DNA of 64,000 nucleotides from Prostheceraeus crozeri (taxonomy: Eukaryota > Platyhelminthes > Polycladida > Euryleptidae), in contig CAJQUW010011034.1 in NCBI GenBank assembly GCA_907163375.1, forward strand, positions 293,501-357,500, written 5' to 3'. The translations under genes were made by a program, and so were the position numbers. The first letter of the stretch is position 1. Every line of letters begins with the position of its first letter. Positions 47,301 to 57,636 of the stretch are shown piece by piece. Under the pieces are notes generated by a model. That model worked only from the letters and a program-made list of their open reading frames with translations, made no database searches and was not told the origin of the DNA.

Positions 47301-48718
47301 ATTATATTGTTCTTTACATTGTTGTAGACATTTTTTTAAACATTCATTTATTTTTTGTTTGGTTTCATTTTCTTCATTATTTAATTCTTTATTGTCTTCA
47401 TTTAATTCTTTATTGTCTTTATTTAATTCTTGAATCGTTTCTATCTTATTTTGATATTTATGGTGATATTCTTGCAGTAACATTTTTAATTGTTGCTGAT
47501 AATCTGTTTTACATTTTTGTAAACTTTTATTTAAATTTTGTAATTTTTGTTGATATTCTAAAGATAAAGATGAATAATTGGAATCATAATCATAATTATA
47601 ATTACGTCCTTTATAATTATTATGATTAATCATTATTGGTGATAAAGTTTTTACAATTTGAAATTTTTCAGTGCATATTCATTTCCTTGGTAAAAAATAT
47701 TATGATGCATGTAATTTCCTCTATCATTATATACTATTTCTGATTGACATAAATTTTTATTATTCAAATAAAATTTTTTTGAATCTGAGTAAAGTGGATT
47801 AATTTTACCAATAGAAACATAATTCACATTTAATTCAAAAACATTTACTTCTATTAAATTTTTATTCTTTTTATGAAACTTCATTAACCTATTATAATCA
47901 TATGGAAATTCATCTAAGCCGTCAGAGAGATCAAATTCCTTTATGTATTCTTCTTTATTATAATGACTTAGTCTTTCTTTGTGATATTCTGCAGGATGTA
48001 AATGTGCTATAACACTCCACAGAAAACAATAATCATCTTCATTTTTTATGTTGATTATTTGTGGTGAACTGAAAGGTAAATGAACATAACTACCGCCAGT
48101 ATTCTTTTTATATTTATCAATTACTATTTTCTTAGATAGTATTTTAACAAATCTCCAACCAGATTCACGTAACTGGGCTTCAATTATACAATTTTCTAAT
48201 TTATTTATCATCGATTCAAATATGGGTTGTATATCATTTACATTATGAATTTCTTGTGAATTTGTAAAATGACCTTGTATTATTTCTTCAGGATTTCCAT
48301 CAGGTCCATTTTTTGTATAAAGTACTTCTACATTCATATAACATTTGAAAGATTTCTTAAATATTTTGAAAAAGTTTGTTAATACATTATAAAAAGTTTC
48401 ATCGGTTTCATTATGTTCAATAGATTTATTAAATAAATATTTTATGTCTGTTACGGGCGAAGCCCTAGAACCTTCGGTTCGTTCAGCTTCATCAAATTCA
48501 TCTATTTCGTTAAATTCATCAGTATCACTAAATAAATATCTTCCATCTGGTACATGTTCATCTTCACCATTCAAAACTTTTTTATACTCCGAATGTGAAT
48601 AATCATCAAACATTTTTTTAACTTTTATATCAGTAGGTAATGTTTCTAGATAGTTTTTATAATTATTTAATTTTAATATATTTCCTTCATCAACTCGATC
48701 TACATTTTGTAAATGCAA
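44374..48718 (-). pseudogene. Polinton protein-primed DNA polymerase B
   Basis: This region holds, in order on the minus strand: an N-terminal Polinton-type segment with CFLWSVIAHLHPAEYHKERL; a Gln/Lys-rich coiled-coil stretch; a CxxC...H zinc-finger-like segment; exonuclease-side sequence with CYYCGKEYTTF and RVKDHGHINGLYRGAAHNSC; and the polymerase core with YYDFNSLYSSCMIQELP (motif A), KLMNNAFYGETLENV (motif B) and HFTDTDSVFLEL (motif C). Protein-primed PolB replicates the linear element. It is broken into several pieces. The long coiled-coil stretch between the N-terminal segment and the exonuclease is unusual. Confidence 0.85.
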
Positions 48719-48918
48719 TTTATTTTGTAAATGAGATTGATAACTTCTTTTTGTTTACAACTTTCTTTTGCATAAGACACAATAAAACTTTTTCATTTTT
48801 TGTTTATTAAAGAAATTAAATTTTTAATTAAAAATTTTAAATTAAAAAAAATTTAAAGCAGTTACAAACTACATTCCAAAAAAGTGTTGATGAATTAAGT
48901 TCTAAAATTACTCAAAAA

Positions 48919-49263
48919 ATGAAAAAGATGAATAGAATAATAAATGAAGTAAACTCACTTAATCAAAAAGTTGATAAAATGAAAACTGTTAAAATCAATT
49001 TAGAAAATGAATTAAAGAAAAATTTACAAGAAAACTCTAAAGGAAATAAAAAACAGTTAAATGCTGTTAAAAATCAGTTAGATGTTCTTAAAGTTCAATT
49101 GAATGCTCTTAAAACGGCGTTGAAGATGAATCAGCAGAAAATGCAAGTTAATAGAAAAGAAATTAAAATACATCACACGCTGCTTGACGCCATAGATAAA
49201 GTGCAACAGAAAATTAATGAAGTTATCACGAATTTGTTGTCCATTCAGACACGTAAATCTTGA
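48919..49263 (+). CDS. Coiled-coil Polinton protein, function unknown
   Basis: 114 residues, almost entirely Lys/Gln/Leu/Asn heptad-like sequence (NEVNSLNQKVDKMKTVKINL, then QLDVLKVQLNALKTALKM), so a long coiled coil. It precedes the short hydrophobic protein and the major capsid region on the same strand. It could be a fibre-like or scaffold protein, but nothing in the sequence proves it. Confidence 0.45.
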   Translation: MKKMNRIINEVNSLNQKVDKMKTVKINLENELKKNLQENSKGNKKQLNAVKNQLDVLKVQLNALKTALKMNQQKMQVNRKEIKIHHTLLDAIDKVQQKINEVITNLLSIQTRKS

Positions 49264-49322
49264 TGACGCACGTAAATCTTAACGTAGATATTTTTTCCAA
49301 AAGTCAAATTTAATCCTAAAAA

Positions 49323-49574
49323 ATGCCTATAATTTATAAACACAATCTTAAACATTTTGCTTCAAATCAAAAAATGGCACATGAACCATCTATGAAATCT
49401 GTTTATCATTATAACAATGTAGAAACTATTCAAAAAGAAGGAGCTGGCATCTTTTATGGTTTAGGAAGTATCGTTAACTTAATTAAAAATAGTAAAGATT
49501 TGATTACATCTGCTGCAAAAGGAGCAGCTGCTATAGGTAGTACAGATATTACAGGTATTACCAGATACCGATAA
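49323..49574 (+). CDS. Short Polinton protein with a hydrophobic Gly/Ala segment
   Basis: 83 residues. The N-terminus is polar and rich in His and Asn; the C-terminal half carries GAGIFYGLGSIVNLIKNSKD and then SAAKGAAAIGS, an amphipathic and hydrophobic segment. Small proteins of this kind next to the major capsid gene recall the membrane-active or core proteins (pVI/pX-like) of adenoviruses and adintoviruses. Tentative. Confidence 0.4.
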   Translation: MPIIYKHNLKHFASNQKMAHEPSMKSVYHYNNVETIQKEGAGIFYGLGSIVNLIKNSKDLITSAAKGAAAIGSTDITGITRYR

Positions 49575-49616
49575 TATTGCATAAGAGAATAATTTTTTCC
49601 AAGATTATTTACACAA

Positions 49617-50685
49617 ATGCGCTTAGATGTCGCTACCCAAAATATAGAAACAATAAGTGACTCTCCAGGTGTAATTGATACAATGCTTAGATTTGTAACA
49701 ATTGGTGAAAATAATAGAAAGTATGAAATCGAAGGTTGGTTTCCTGATACTAATGATGGTATAATTGTTGATGATTTAACTCACGCTGGAACAGATGCAG
49801 CAGGAATTGCGAAAGATGTAGAAAATATTGCGAATCATTTAAATAAAACAAACAACAGTGCATATAAAGAAAGACGTGAATTTAACAAGAAAAGTAAAAC
49901 AAACAGTAAATTGGTCATTGTCTCCATTATTCGAATATTTAGATTATGACAAAATATCATGTCAATTAAAATTTAAATTAATAATTCATCGTACAGCAAA
50001 TAATGAATTAATTATTTTGGTAAAACTGGAAAAAAAGCATATTTAAAAATTGATAGACTTGAATGGTGGATTAAGCATATTACTCCTAGTTTAGAGGTTG
50101 AAACAGCTATTGCAAAAAGATTAAATACTAGCAAACCAATTCCAGTAAATTTTCTAAAGCGTACTGCTAGTTCTGTAACGTTTTCCGAACAAAGATTTAA
50201 CTGGCATTTTACTAGAACTTCGAATACTCCAAGATATTTTTTACTGACATTTCAAAGAAATAATTCTCCATGTTTTGATAAGAACTATAGTCTTTTTCAT
50301 ATCGATACAATTCGAAGTTTGCAAGTTGCTTTAAATCAAACCCGATATCCAATTGATCCATTAAGATTCGATGATACCAATAATCAATTTATGGAAGGAT
50401 ATGATGCTTAAAGAAATCTTTGTATAGAATTTGGAGTTGAACCACAATTAACTCCTGGAGATTGGAGACATTTATATCCTGTTTTCTGTTTGGATTTAAG
50501 TGCACAATCTGAAGATATTATCAAGACTGGTTGTGATGTAACAATTAATATTGAAAAGAAAGATTCCACAACTTCATTGATGGCTTATGGTTTATTGCTG
50601 GAAGATGTAAAATATTCTATTGAAATTCTTAATGGAAAGATTGCTAGGATCGGCTGAAGCCTCTGAACAAAGTTCTATTGGTTAA
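49617..50685 (+). pseudogene. Probable Polinton major capsid protein (double jelly-roll)
   Basis: About 350 residues of beta-rich sequence. MLRFVTIGENNRKYEIEGWF lies near the start; LEWWIKHITPSLEVETAIAK in the middle; FNWHFTRTSNTPRYFLLTFQ later; and WRHLYPVFCLDLSAQSEDII near the end. The length, the position before the phospholipase-type gene and the WWI.HI.PS and YP.F..DLS patterns fit the hexon-like capsid proteins of Polintons. No structure comparison could be run. Broken. Confidence 0.6.
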
Positions 50686-50784
50686 TTAAAATTTTTGGTA
50701 ACTTAAAATTTTTGATAACTTAAAATTTATTCATATCTAGAATAGATTAAAATTCTTCTATAACTTAAATTTTTTTCATTAAAA

Positions 50785-51267
50785 ATGTCAAAGGCGAAAA
50801 GCAATAATAATAAAACTGTTGAATTAAAATTACGTAACATTGTTGACAAAAATACACCTAAAACTATTACGATTAGCAAAGAGAAATATTACATAAGTAA
50901 ACCAATGATAGAGAATATTAAATTACAAGAAGAAAAGAATGGTTGAATTCTCCCATTATTTCCTCTAATAATAGGAGGTATAGCAGCAGCAGGAAGTGTT
51001 GTAGGTGGGACAGCTGGCATTGTCCAGGCAGTAAATAAAAATAAATCAGAGAAGGCAGCATTAGAAGAACAAAAACGTCATAACAGAGAGCTAGAGAAAG
51101 TTGCTAGAGGGCAAGGAGTAGTAGATAATTTTATTAGTAAATTAAATTTAGTTGATGAAGGAAAACGAGTTCTCAAAAGCATTCTACATAATGTTTATGA
51201 TTTAATTGAAATTAAAGAAACAAAAGATGATTCTGGAATATATCTAGGTCCCAGTATGATTCGGTAA
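50785..51267 (+). pseudogene. Polinton minor virion candidate with Gly/Ala hydrophobic segment
   Basis: A basic N-terminus (MSKAKSNNNKTVELKLRNIV) precedes a hydrophobic segment LIIGGIAAAGSVVGGTAGIV, then a charged helical region (EKAALEEQKRHNRELEKVA) and a C-terminal segment ending YLGPSMIR. The gene lies between the major capsid and phospholipase-type genes. Hydrophobic peptides of this sort are common in Polinton virion gene blocks. Broken; identity uncertain. Confidence 0.4.
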
Positions 51268-51381
51268 TGACATCAGGACCTTTGGTCCGATTAGGTAAAA
51301 CATTTATTTTATTTTATCTTTAAAAATGTATTCTACAAATTCCGAAAATTTAATTAAATTAAAAATTTCTAATTAGATTTA

Positions 51382-51717
51382 TTGAATTATCTCTTAAAAG
51401 TACATAAAACCCCAAATTGCCAGCATTCCGGAGGTGACATACAAAAAACATTAGAAAACTTTCCTGGATTTATTTGGAGTAAATATTCAAAAGAAAAACA
51501 TCCTCCTGGTCATTCATATACCGGTCCAGGAACTCGATTAGATATAAGACTAGATGAGAATAATAATCCAAAACCAGGTGAAGAACCAATCAATAGAGTA
51601 GATGCGGCAGCTTATAGACACGATTTAGCTTATCGAAATCATGACCTAAGTTCTCGACATGAAGCTGATAAGAAGATGATTCAAGAATTGGATAGTATCC
51701 AAAAACCCTACATTTAG
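51382..51717 (+). pseudogene. Phospholipase A2-type minor virion protein of the Polinton
   Basis: The segment HSYTGPGTRLDIRLDENNNP carries the calcium-binding loop motif YxGPG, and INRVDAAAYRHDLAYRNHD carries the HDxxY catalytic motif. This is the arrangement of the parvovirus VP1-type phospholipase A2, which opens endosomal membranes during entry; related domains are described in adintovirus virion proteins. The exact start is unclear. The neighbours are a minor virion gene upstream and integrase downstream. Confidence 0.75.
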
Positions 51718-51733
51718 AGAAAGAATTGAAAGA

Positions 51734-52597
51734 ATGTTTGTTAAGAAAGCTTTACAAGCTAAAATATTATTCGGACAGGGTTTAGACAAAACTCATAACT
51801 CTGAAACCTACGCGTCTGAAATTCACAAGGAATATAGAAGGCCTAAATATCTATTGAAAGTAAAAGTATTTAATAAAGATGATATTTGGAGTGCTGATCT
51901 TATTCATATGCCGAATGATTCTGATTATAAATACGCATTGACCGTTATAGATTTATATACACGATACGCTTTGGCAAAGCCTTTAAAGAACAAAAGTGGT
52001 CTGTCAGTTAAATATGCGTTTGAAGAAATCTTTAAAGAAACTAATAGAACACCAAGGAAATTGTTTGTTGATAAAGGATCGGAGTTTTATAACAGGAATG
52101 TTCAGCCATTATTTGAAACTGTTTATTCAACTGAAAATGCAGGAAAGGCTGTAGTAATAGAGAGGTGCAATAGAACGTTAAAAAATAAATTATTCCAGAT
52201 GTTTACAGAACAAGGTAATCAGAAATAGTTGAAGATACTACCAGGAATTGTAGATCAGTACAATAGTAAAATTCATTCAGGTATTGAAGAAACTCCAAAG
52301 AATGCTTCTGACGATCCTGATTTGATACGAAAGAAAATATTCGAAAATAATTATTCGAATGAGAGTAATCCGAATTTACAGAAACGTAAGCCGAAATTTA
52401 AAATTGGAGATAGGGTACGAATATCTAAGTATAAGAATAAATTTGAAGAAGGCTTTGTTGGTTATTGGACTAAAGAAATATTTGAAGTTTGTAAAATAAA
52501 TCAAACTTATCCGATTACTTACGAAATCAAAGATTTAGATGAACAGGAAATCACTGGCAGATTTTATGAAAACGAATTACAAAGAAGTGATTTTTAA
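51734..52597 (+). pseudogene. Polinton integrase (retrovirus-type, DDE)
   Basis: Core segments: DIWSADLIHMPNDSDYKYAL (first Asp), KLFVDKGSEFYNRNVQPLF (second Asp) and VVIERCNRTLKNKLFQMFT (Glu). The C-terminal part, RKPKFKIGDRVRISKYKNKF, is the chromo-like/SH3-like tail common in Polinton integrases. This protein inserts the element and produces the 6-bp duplication seen at its ends. Broken. Confidence 0.88.
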
Positions 52598-52621
52598 TTA
52601 TTATTATCATTATCATTGGAA

Positions 52622-53062
52622 CTAACGTTTCGGGAATGAAATTCCCTTATTCAATTCTAACATAATATCAAGAAATGGTACTCTTTTTTGTAATTTAAAT
52701 ATAACATATAAACATAATTGACCGCAATAAGTAGTTCCTGGTTTTTGAATTTGAAAAGTATTGTATGTTCTATTTCCAAGTAATTCTTTGACTTCAGTAG
52801 TTGGAGGCAATCCACATCAGTCAAACCAATAGTTTTCTACATTAGTATTCTTTCTCCCCGCAGACCAATGTACTCCTTTTTGATCTGATGTGTGAAGATT
52901 CGTTATGAAATTTATAGATGGCTTATTTTTTAGGAATTGTAATTCGTCTCTCATTAGGATATGAGAATTCTTTATTCCCAATTGATTTGCAATTTTCTTT
53001 AGATCAAAATTTGTAGTTGTTTGCGTTCCATATAATTTTAAGAACACGGTAATGCTAGACAT
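52622..53062 (-). pseudogene. Polinton cysteine protease (adenovirus-type, Ulp1-like)
   Basis: The minus-strand frame starts MSSITVFLKLYGTQTTTNFD. It contains the His box KGVHWSAGRK, YWFD, and the Cys box TTYCGQLCLYVIFKLQKRVP in the order H...(D/N)...C of the adenovirus protease family, which matures virion proteins. It faces the integrase tail to tail. A short related stretch around 53240-53390 looks like a duplicated piece of its 5' end. Broken. Confidence 0.8.
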
Positions 53063-53566
53063 TTTATAATTTAAAAAATTTCTTATAGGTACCCCTAGAA
53101 GTCAGAAGGGGGGTATTGAGTTAAAAAAACTGTCGCATAATGATGACTTTCCTTACTACTTATTCGATTTTGAAATGATTTAATTTAATCTAAATTAAAA
53201 AGTGACATTGTAAGGAATCGGTTTATTAGCTGAGCTAGTGCTTCGCACATCTTTAATCAACTGCAATTCATTTCTCATCAATACGTGAAAATTATTTATT
53301 CCCAATTAATTTGCGATCTTATTTAAATCGAAATTCGTAGTTGTTTGCTTCCCATATAATTTTAAAAACTCAGTCATGTTATTAACCTGAGGACATATAT
53401 CGCCTATATTACTCAGTATAACTGTCGGATTTTCATCATTCATTTTAAATGAAATAAATTCCAATAACTGCAATAATGTCTACTTCTTGTACAGAAAAAA
53501 AACAACGGCAGTGTATTTTGCATCAAATATAATAATACAACAATCAATCTTATCACACAATTGTAC

Positions 53567-53905
53567 AATTCCAGTCTACTGCTAGAAGACTCGAGAACAA
53601 AAGGAAATTTAATTACATTTAAAAATAATCCAAAATCCAATACTACTAAGTTCCATGAATCATGCTTACATACCAAAGATTATGTTACATACTGAAATAT
53701 ATATCTATACAATTCCAGTCTACTTCTAGAAGACTGGAGAACAAAAGGAAATTTAATTACATTTCAAAATAATCCAAAATGCAATACTACTAAGTTCCAT
53801 GAATCATGCTTAAATACTGAAATATAGATCTATACAATTCCAGTCTACTGCCAGAAGACTCGAGAACAAAAGGAAATTTAATTACATTTCAAAATATTCT
53901 AAAAT
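53567..53905. repeat. Three tandem copies of a 120-145-bp unit inside the Polinton
   Basis: ACAATTCCAGTCTACT begins copies at about 53567, 53711 and 53834. Each continues through GAGAACAAAAGGAAATTTAA and a CATGAATCATGCTTA segment (lost from the third). Each copy also holds a small hairpin (TCTAGAAGA-type). It lies just downstream of the minus-strand gene at 53989-54624. Confidence 0.8.
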
Positions 53906-53988
53906 GCGTTACTACTTATAAAAAAGTCTTCATAAATAATGTATGTACATTGCACATATCTTAACAAGTGAAACAACACAGTTAATGT

Positions 53989-54624
53989 TCATTCATCTTG
54001 GGAACCAAACCTCATTTCTTCTATAGTTGTCGGTTGATTCAATTTTTCTATATAAATTTTGATTTCTTTAAAATGTTTTCTAACAAAACTAATGGGCATT
54101 GATGAATTTAAAAATAATACGTGTGGTAGAATTAGATCCGATGACTTCATCAAGAAATAACAATAACTTACGTTATAGGAAATTCTAAATAGTTCCAAGT
54201 TTGCCACAAATCTGTTTTTTTTATTGTCACTCAATTCCAGAATTCTTTTAAACCCATAACCTTGATAGGCAGCACTTCTCAGCAACGACCCATGGTGTAC
54301 TTTATCACCTGCAATCAGTTTTGAAATCATAATAGCACTATCCTCGAGGGTAATGAAATGTTCTTTTGTAACATTGAACTGAGGAATTGTAGTAGTGGTG
54401 AGATACTGTTCTATTTTTATTGCACTATCCTCCACTTGTTTTTGAGAGTCCACAACTGCGTTCTTCTTTCTCGATTGAATTTCCAACTTCCACTCTTCAA
54501 AATATTTCTTCGCAGTTTCCTTGTGCTCTTCTTTAATTAAGTTTAGTAAAATCGGCATGTAAAACGAAAAAGCTTCCGCGGCAGTACGTTTTGGCATTTT
54601 GTAATGAAGAAAGAAAACAGTCAC
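53989..54624 (-). CDS. Unidentified cargo gene of the Polinton
   Basis: 211 residues. The likely start is the Met of MPKRTAAEAFSFYMPILLNL. The protein is charged and helical, with EEHKETAKKYFEEWKLEIQS early, YFLMKSSDLILPHVLFLNSS in the centre and KHFKEIKIYIEKLNQPTTIE near the end. It sits between the protease and the right terminal repeat, where lineage-specific genes are usually found in such elements. I do not recognise the family. The frame looks whole, unlike most of its neighbours. Confidence 0.6.
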   Translation of the reverse strand: MTVFFLHYKMPKRTAAEAFSFYMPILLNLIKEEHKETAKKYFEEWKLEIQSRKKNAVVDSQKQVEDSAIKIEQYLTTTTIPQFNVTKEHFITLEDSAIMISKLIAGDKVHHGSLLRSAAYQGYGFKRILELSDNKKNRFVANLELFRISYNVSYCYFLMKSSDLILPHVLFLNSSMPISFVRKHFKEIKIYIEKLNQPTTIEEMRFGSQDE

Positions 54625-55000
54625 TAGTTATGATTAATGAAATTGTAAAATGAAGTCTTACTTCCTACATGCTGCAATATATTCCACGTCGTTTTAATAT
54701 TTAAGTGCGGGTAACAGCTGCTTGTTCTGTAATGCAATGGTTCAGGAATGCGAGAAGCAACTGCATTTATTTCATGTATGCGGGAGCAGCTGTTCCCTAC
54801 AATTGGGAGGTTCATCAGAGTGCAAAGCAGTAACAATAACAGGCATTGTAAGAGATTGTGTTACATTCTTAAAGAAATATTTTTCCCCTAGACTTATTTT
54901 AAATATGAATTAGAAGGTTCTTAACCTGGTTTAGACATAAAAATGATTAAAAATTCATAAATATAGGGATAATTGGGGTTATTTTAACTACTCCCAAAAT

Positions 55001-55518
55001 TACCAATTTTTCTGATGTTGTGTCCTGGAACGGTCATGATTTTGAGGAGAAAATAATTATAATCACAAATTTGAGATTCTTAACTTTTATGATTTTCGGT
55101 GTCCTGGAACGGTCATGATTTTGGGGGGGGGTGCAAAATAATCATAATCACAAATTTGAGATTCTTAACTTTTATGATTTTACGATGATGTCCTGGAACG
55201 GTCATGATTTTGAGGATAAAAATAATCATAATCACAAATTTGAGATTTTCAAAAATTTGAAAAATTGGGTATTTTTAAAAACGCCTAAATTTATGAATTT
55301 AGGTCTTCATAACCTGAAAAAATGACCAAAATTCTTAAATTTAGGCGTTTTTAAAAATACCAATTTTTCAAAAAATGGTACTTTTTAAATGGTCTAAATT
55401 TATGAATTTAGGTCATAAAAACCTGAAAAATGGTTAAAATTCATGAATTTAGTCGTTTTTAACAATACCAATTTTTCTGAAATTTTCGGTGTCCTGGAAC
55501 GGTCTTCTTCCCATTACT
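55001..55518. repeat. Right terminal inverted repeat of the Polinton
   Basis: About 520 bp. The module TGTCCTGGAACGGTC occurs four times (55021, 55100, 55189 and 55490) against two in the left repeat, so the two ends have expanded differently. Confidence 0.85.
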
Positions 55519-57171
55519 AAGCTTTGGTTGCATTAAGCCTAACTCGTTCAACCATTCGTCAGTCTCTCGTGGACATGATTTCTGTAATTCCTTGAAAATC
55601 TTGCTGACAATTCTCAACATGAGATGTAGTTCGGGAGGTGGAATCACATCAATCAATAATGGATTTGTTTCACCACGAACAATAGGATGGTGAACACATC
55701 TCTTGAATTCTTTTGCTGAAGCTGTTGAATTATAGATCTTCCGTGTTCGATCATATTGGTCGGCAAGCCGCTTGATTTCTCCAACGGTGCGCATATGATG
55801 GGATCTAGAAATGCATGCGTTTGAAAATTCAGATTTAGGACATACACAATACAAACAGGGAAATGAACTGGAATAAGATTGTAATCCGGAGAGAATATTG
55901 GCCATTTTTAAATCAACAGCACAAACATATCGAAACTCAATTTCGTCGATCTTAAGTAAATCCAAAATGTGACGAATGTTAGAATATGTCTCAGTAACTC
56001 CTTGCACAATCGCAATTATGATAATCTTTTTTACGCTTGAGTTCAGCATTGATCTTTCTATCAGTCGTTTTGGATGATTGGTAATGTCAGCACTCTTGTC
56101 GGAAATATTAAGGCAGAATTTTAAAAATCCTCCGCCTGAATCAATACCTAATTTGACAGCGACATTCTCTTCATCAAAGTTTCTTTTGGCACAAATGTGA
56201 CCAATCAATCCAGCCACATCAGTACAAGATACTAATGTCTGTTTTTTTTGGTGGATACAACTTCATCAAGAATATTGCGAGGAGAACGCTCAAAATCATG
56301 AACCGTACTAAAAAATGCGCGACAGTCATTATCTCTTTCCTGTATCTTCGACGCAGAATATGACTCGACCGACGATCTACCGAAGACACTTCGCACAAAA
56401 GGGACGATTTTTCTATTCATTTGATTATTAGAAGCTGATAAGACACTTTGAATATTGGAAACCGAGTTTTGGTTGTAATTCGAATGGACCAACACGTACA
56501 TGCAACCTATGAGGTCCTCCTGAATATAAGGTTCTCATCGAACTTCTTGCCGTAGTGCCGGTGGTTAAAATCGATGCAGCGACTTTATCTTGAGTGTTTT
56601 GATCACTTGAAGAACACATTTGCACAATATTATCACGTAGCGACTTCTTAGAGTATTTATGACTAAGTCCTTTGTCGAGCGTAGATTTGCATGTATCACA
56701 AATTATAGCAGGACGCCGCGGCGAATTAATGGAGTCATCATTTGAAATTCGTGGCCGACCAAGTTGCCTTTTTGGAGCACATTTTCCAGATAGTGCGGCG
56801 GTTTGGCAAATCTGGCGCGTGCAAATAGGGAATGGATCAGATCTTGTTGGTATTACATGAGGGTTGATGCTATCAAAGTCATACCGAGATGGCAACATGT
56901 TGCGAGATTTTTTGCTGCTGCTAATATCGATTAAATCCGAACGACATTTTCCGCAAATACCACACGGATATCTTTGATTCTCCTTGTTATAACCGTGAAG
57001 GAAATACTCGCCAATTCTGTTGATGACCACTTCTGTTATTGGATATTTCGCCTTTTGAAAACATATTATGCAAACATTTTGTCTGTTTTCCTCATGGGTT
57101 AGACAGCGCTTTGCATGAGCCATTCCGGCACTATAATCGCAGCGAACACAATGAATGAATCGCAGGTGCAC
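55519..57171 (-). pseudogene. Transposase of the outer element, N-terminal and central part
   Basis: The first about 245 residues contain ordered Cys pairs: CVRC, then VCIICFQKAKYPITEVV, then RYPCGICGKCRSDL and later IICDTC, preceded by GRPRISNDD. The arrangement resembles the N-terminal zinc-binding region of RAG1, which is also reported from molluscan and other Chapaev/Transib-type elements. The central part has VKLGIDSGGGFLKFCLNI (candidate catalytic Asp), CAVDLKMANILSGLQSYSSS, FPCLYCVCP and VIPPPELHLMLRIVSKIFK. The reading frame shifts out and back around 56430-56500 and 56225, and a third piece lies beyond the Polinton. The frame on both sides of the Polinton is the same at AAG CTT. Superfamily assignment is an inference. 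Confidence 0.72.
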
Positions 57172-57172
57172 T

Positions 57173-57636
57173 CGATTAGAATGAGGATTGTGGGGAACGC
57201 CTTGAGCATTGAGATTCCTGAATCAATAATTTGACATCAATCTGACTGAAAGCTTTCAGTGGTCGTAAATTGAACAATTGATTTCTAGGATATCATGATA
57301 TCAGTTGCAATAGAACTCTGTTAGCTAATGGCATGATCTAAACGTCATAGAAATCAGTCTTTAAATGTCTACATGCGTGAATCAATCACATGGATAGCAG
57401 CTAAGAATATTGCAGTTTAAAAATCAGTTCTGAAATGAATACGAATAGCCTAAATTTATGAATCATTAAGAAATGGCGAAAATTAATGCCTGCCAAAACT
57501 ATGAGCTATAACATTATCGTTTTAAGCAAGTTCTAATATCACTGGAATATATAATCAATTGTTAACTTTATGATGTTTAAGCTGTTATACGAAATTATTT
57601 TGATACTGTAATAAATACATATAGAGTAAATCATTA
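57173..57636. other. 5' region of the outer transposon
   Basis: Non-coding sequence between the transposase start and the right inverted repeat. It probably holds the promoter of the outer element. Nothing specific seen. Confidence 0.35.

Larger units (their letters stand above)
40330..55518. mobile_element. Polinton (Maverick / adintovirus type), broken fossil
   Basis: The element is 15,189 bp. It starts AGTAATGGGAAGAAGACC and ends with the inverse, and is flanked by a perfect 6-bp duplication AAGCTT (40324-40329 and 55519-55524); 5'-AGT ends and 6-bp duplications are typical of Polintons. Intronless, AT-rich genes lie on both strands. Protein-primed PolB is on the minus strand. The ATPase, capsid-type proteins, phospholipase-type protein and integrase are on the plus strand, and the cysteine protease is on the minus strand. 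About a dozen breaks are spread over most of the recognised genes, so it is a fossil of moderate age. It disrupts the transposase of the outer element. Confidence 0.93.

Noticed and set aside
40880-53100. AT-rich intronless block as bacterial, mitochondrial or free viral contamination
   Set aside because: It is bounded by Polinton ends and target duplications inside a host-type transposon, and its genes are broken, which fits an integrated fossil.
40324-55524. AAGCTT (a HindIII site) at both Polinton ends as a sign of a cloning or assembly chimera
   Set aside because: The terminal repeats begin exactly at these sites, a 6-bp duplication is the norm for Polintons, and the interrupted frame is continuous across it.
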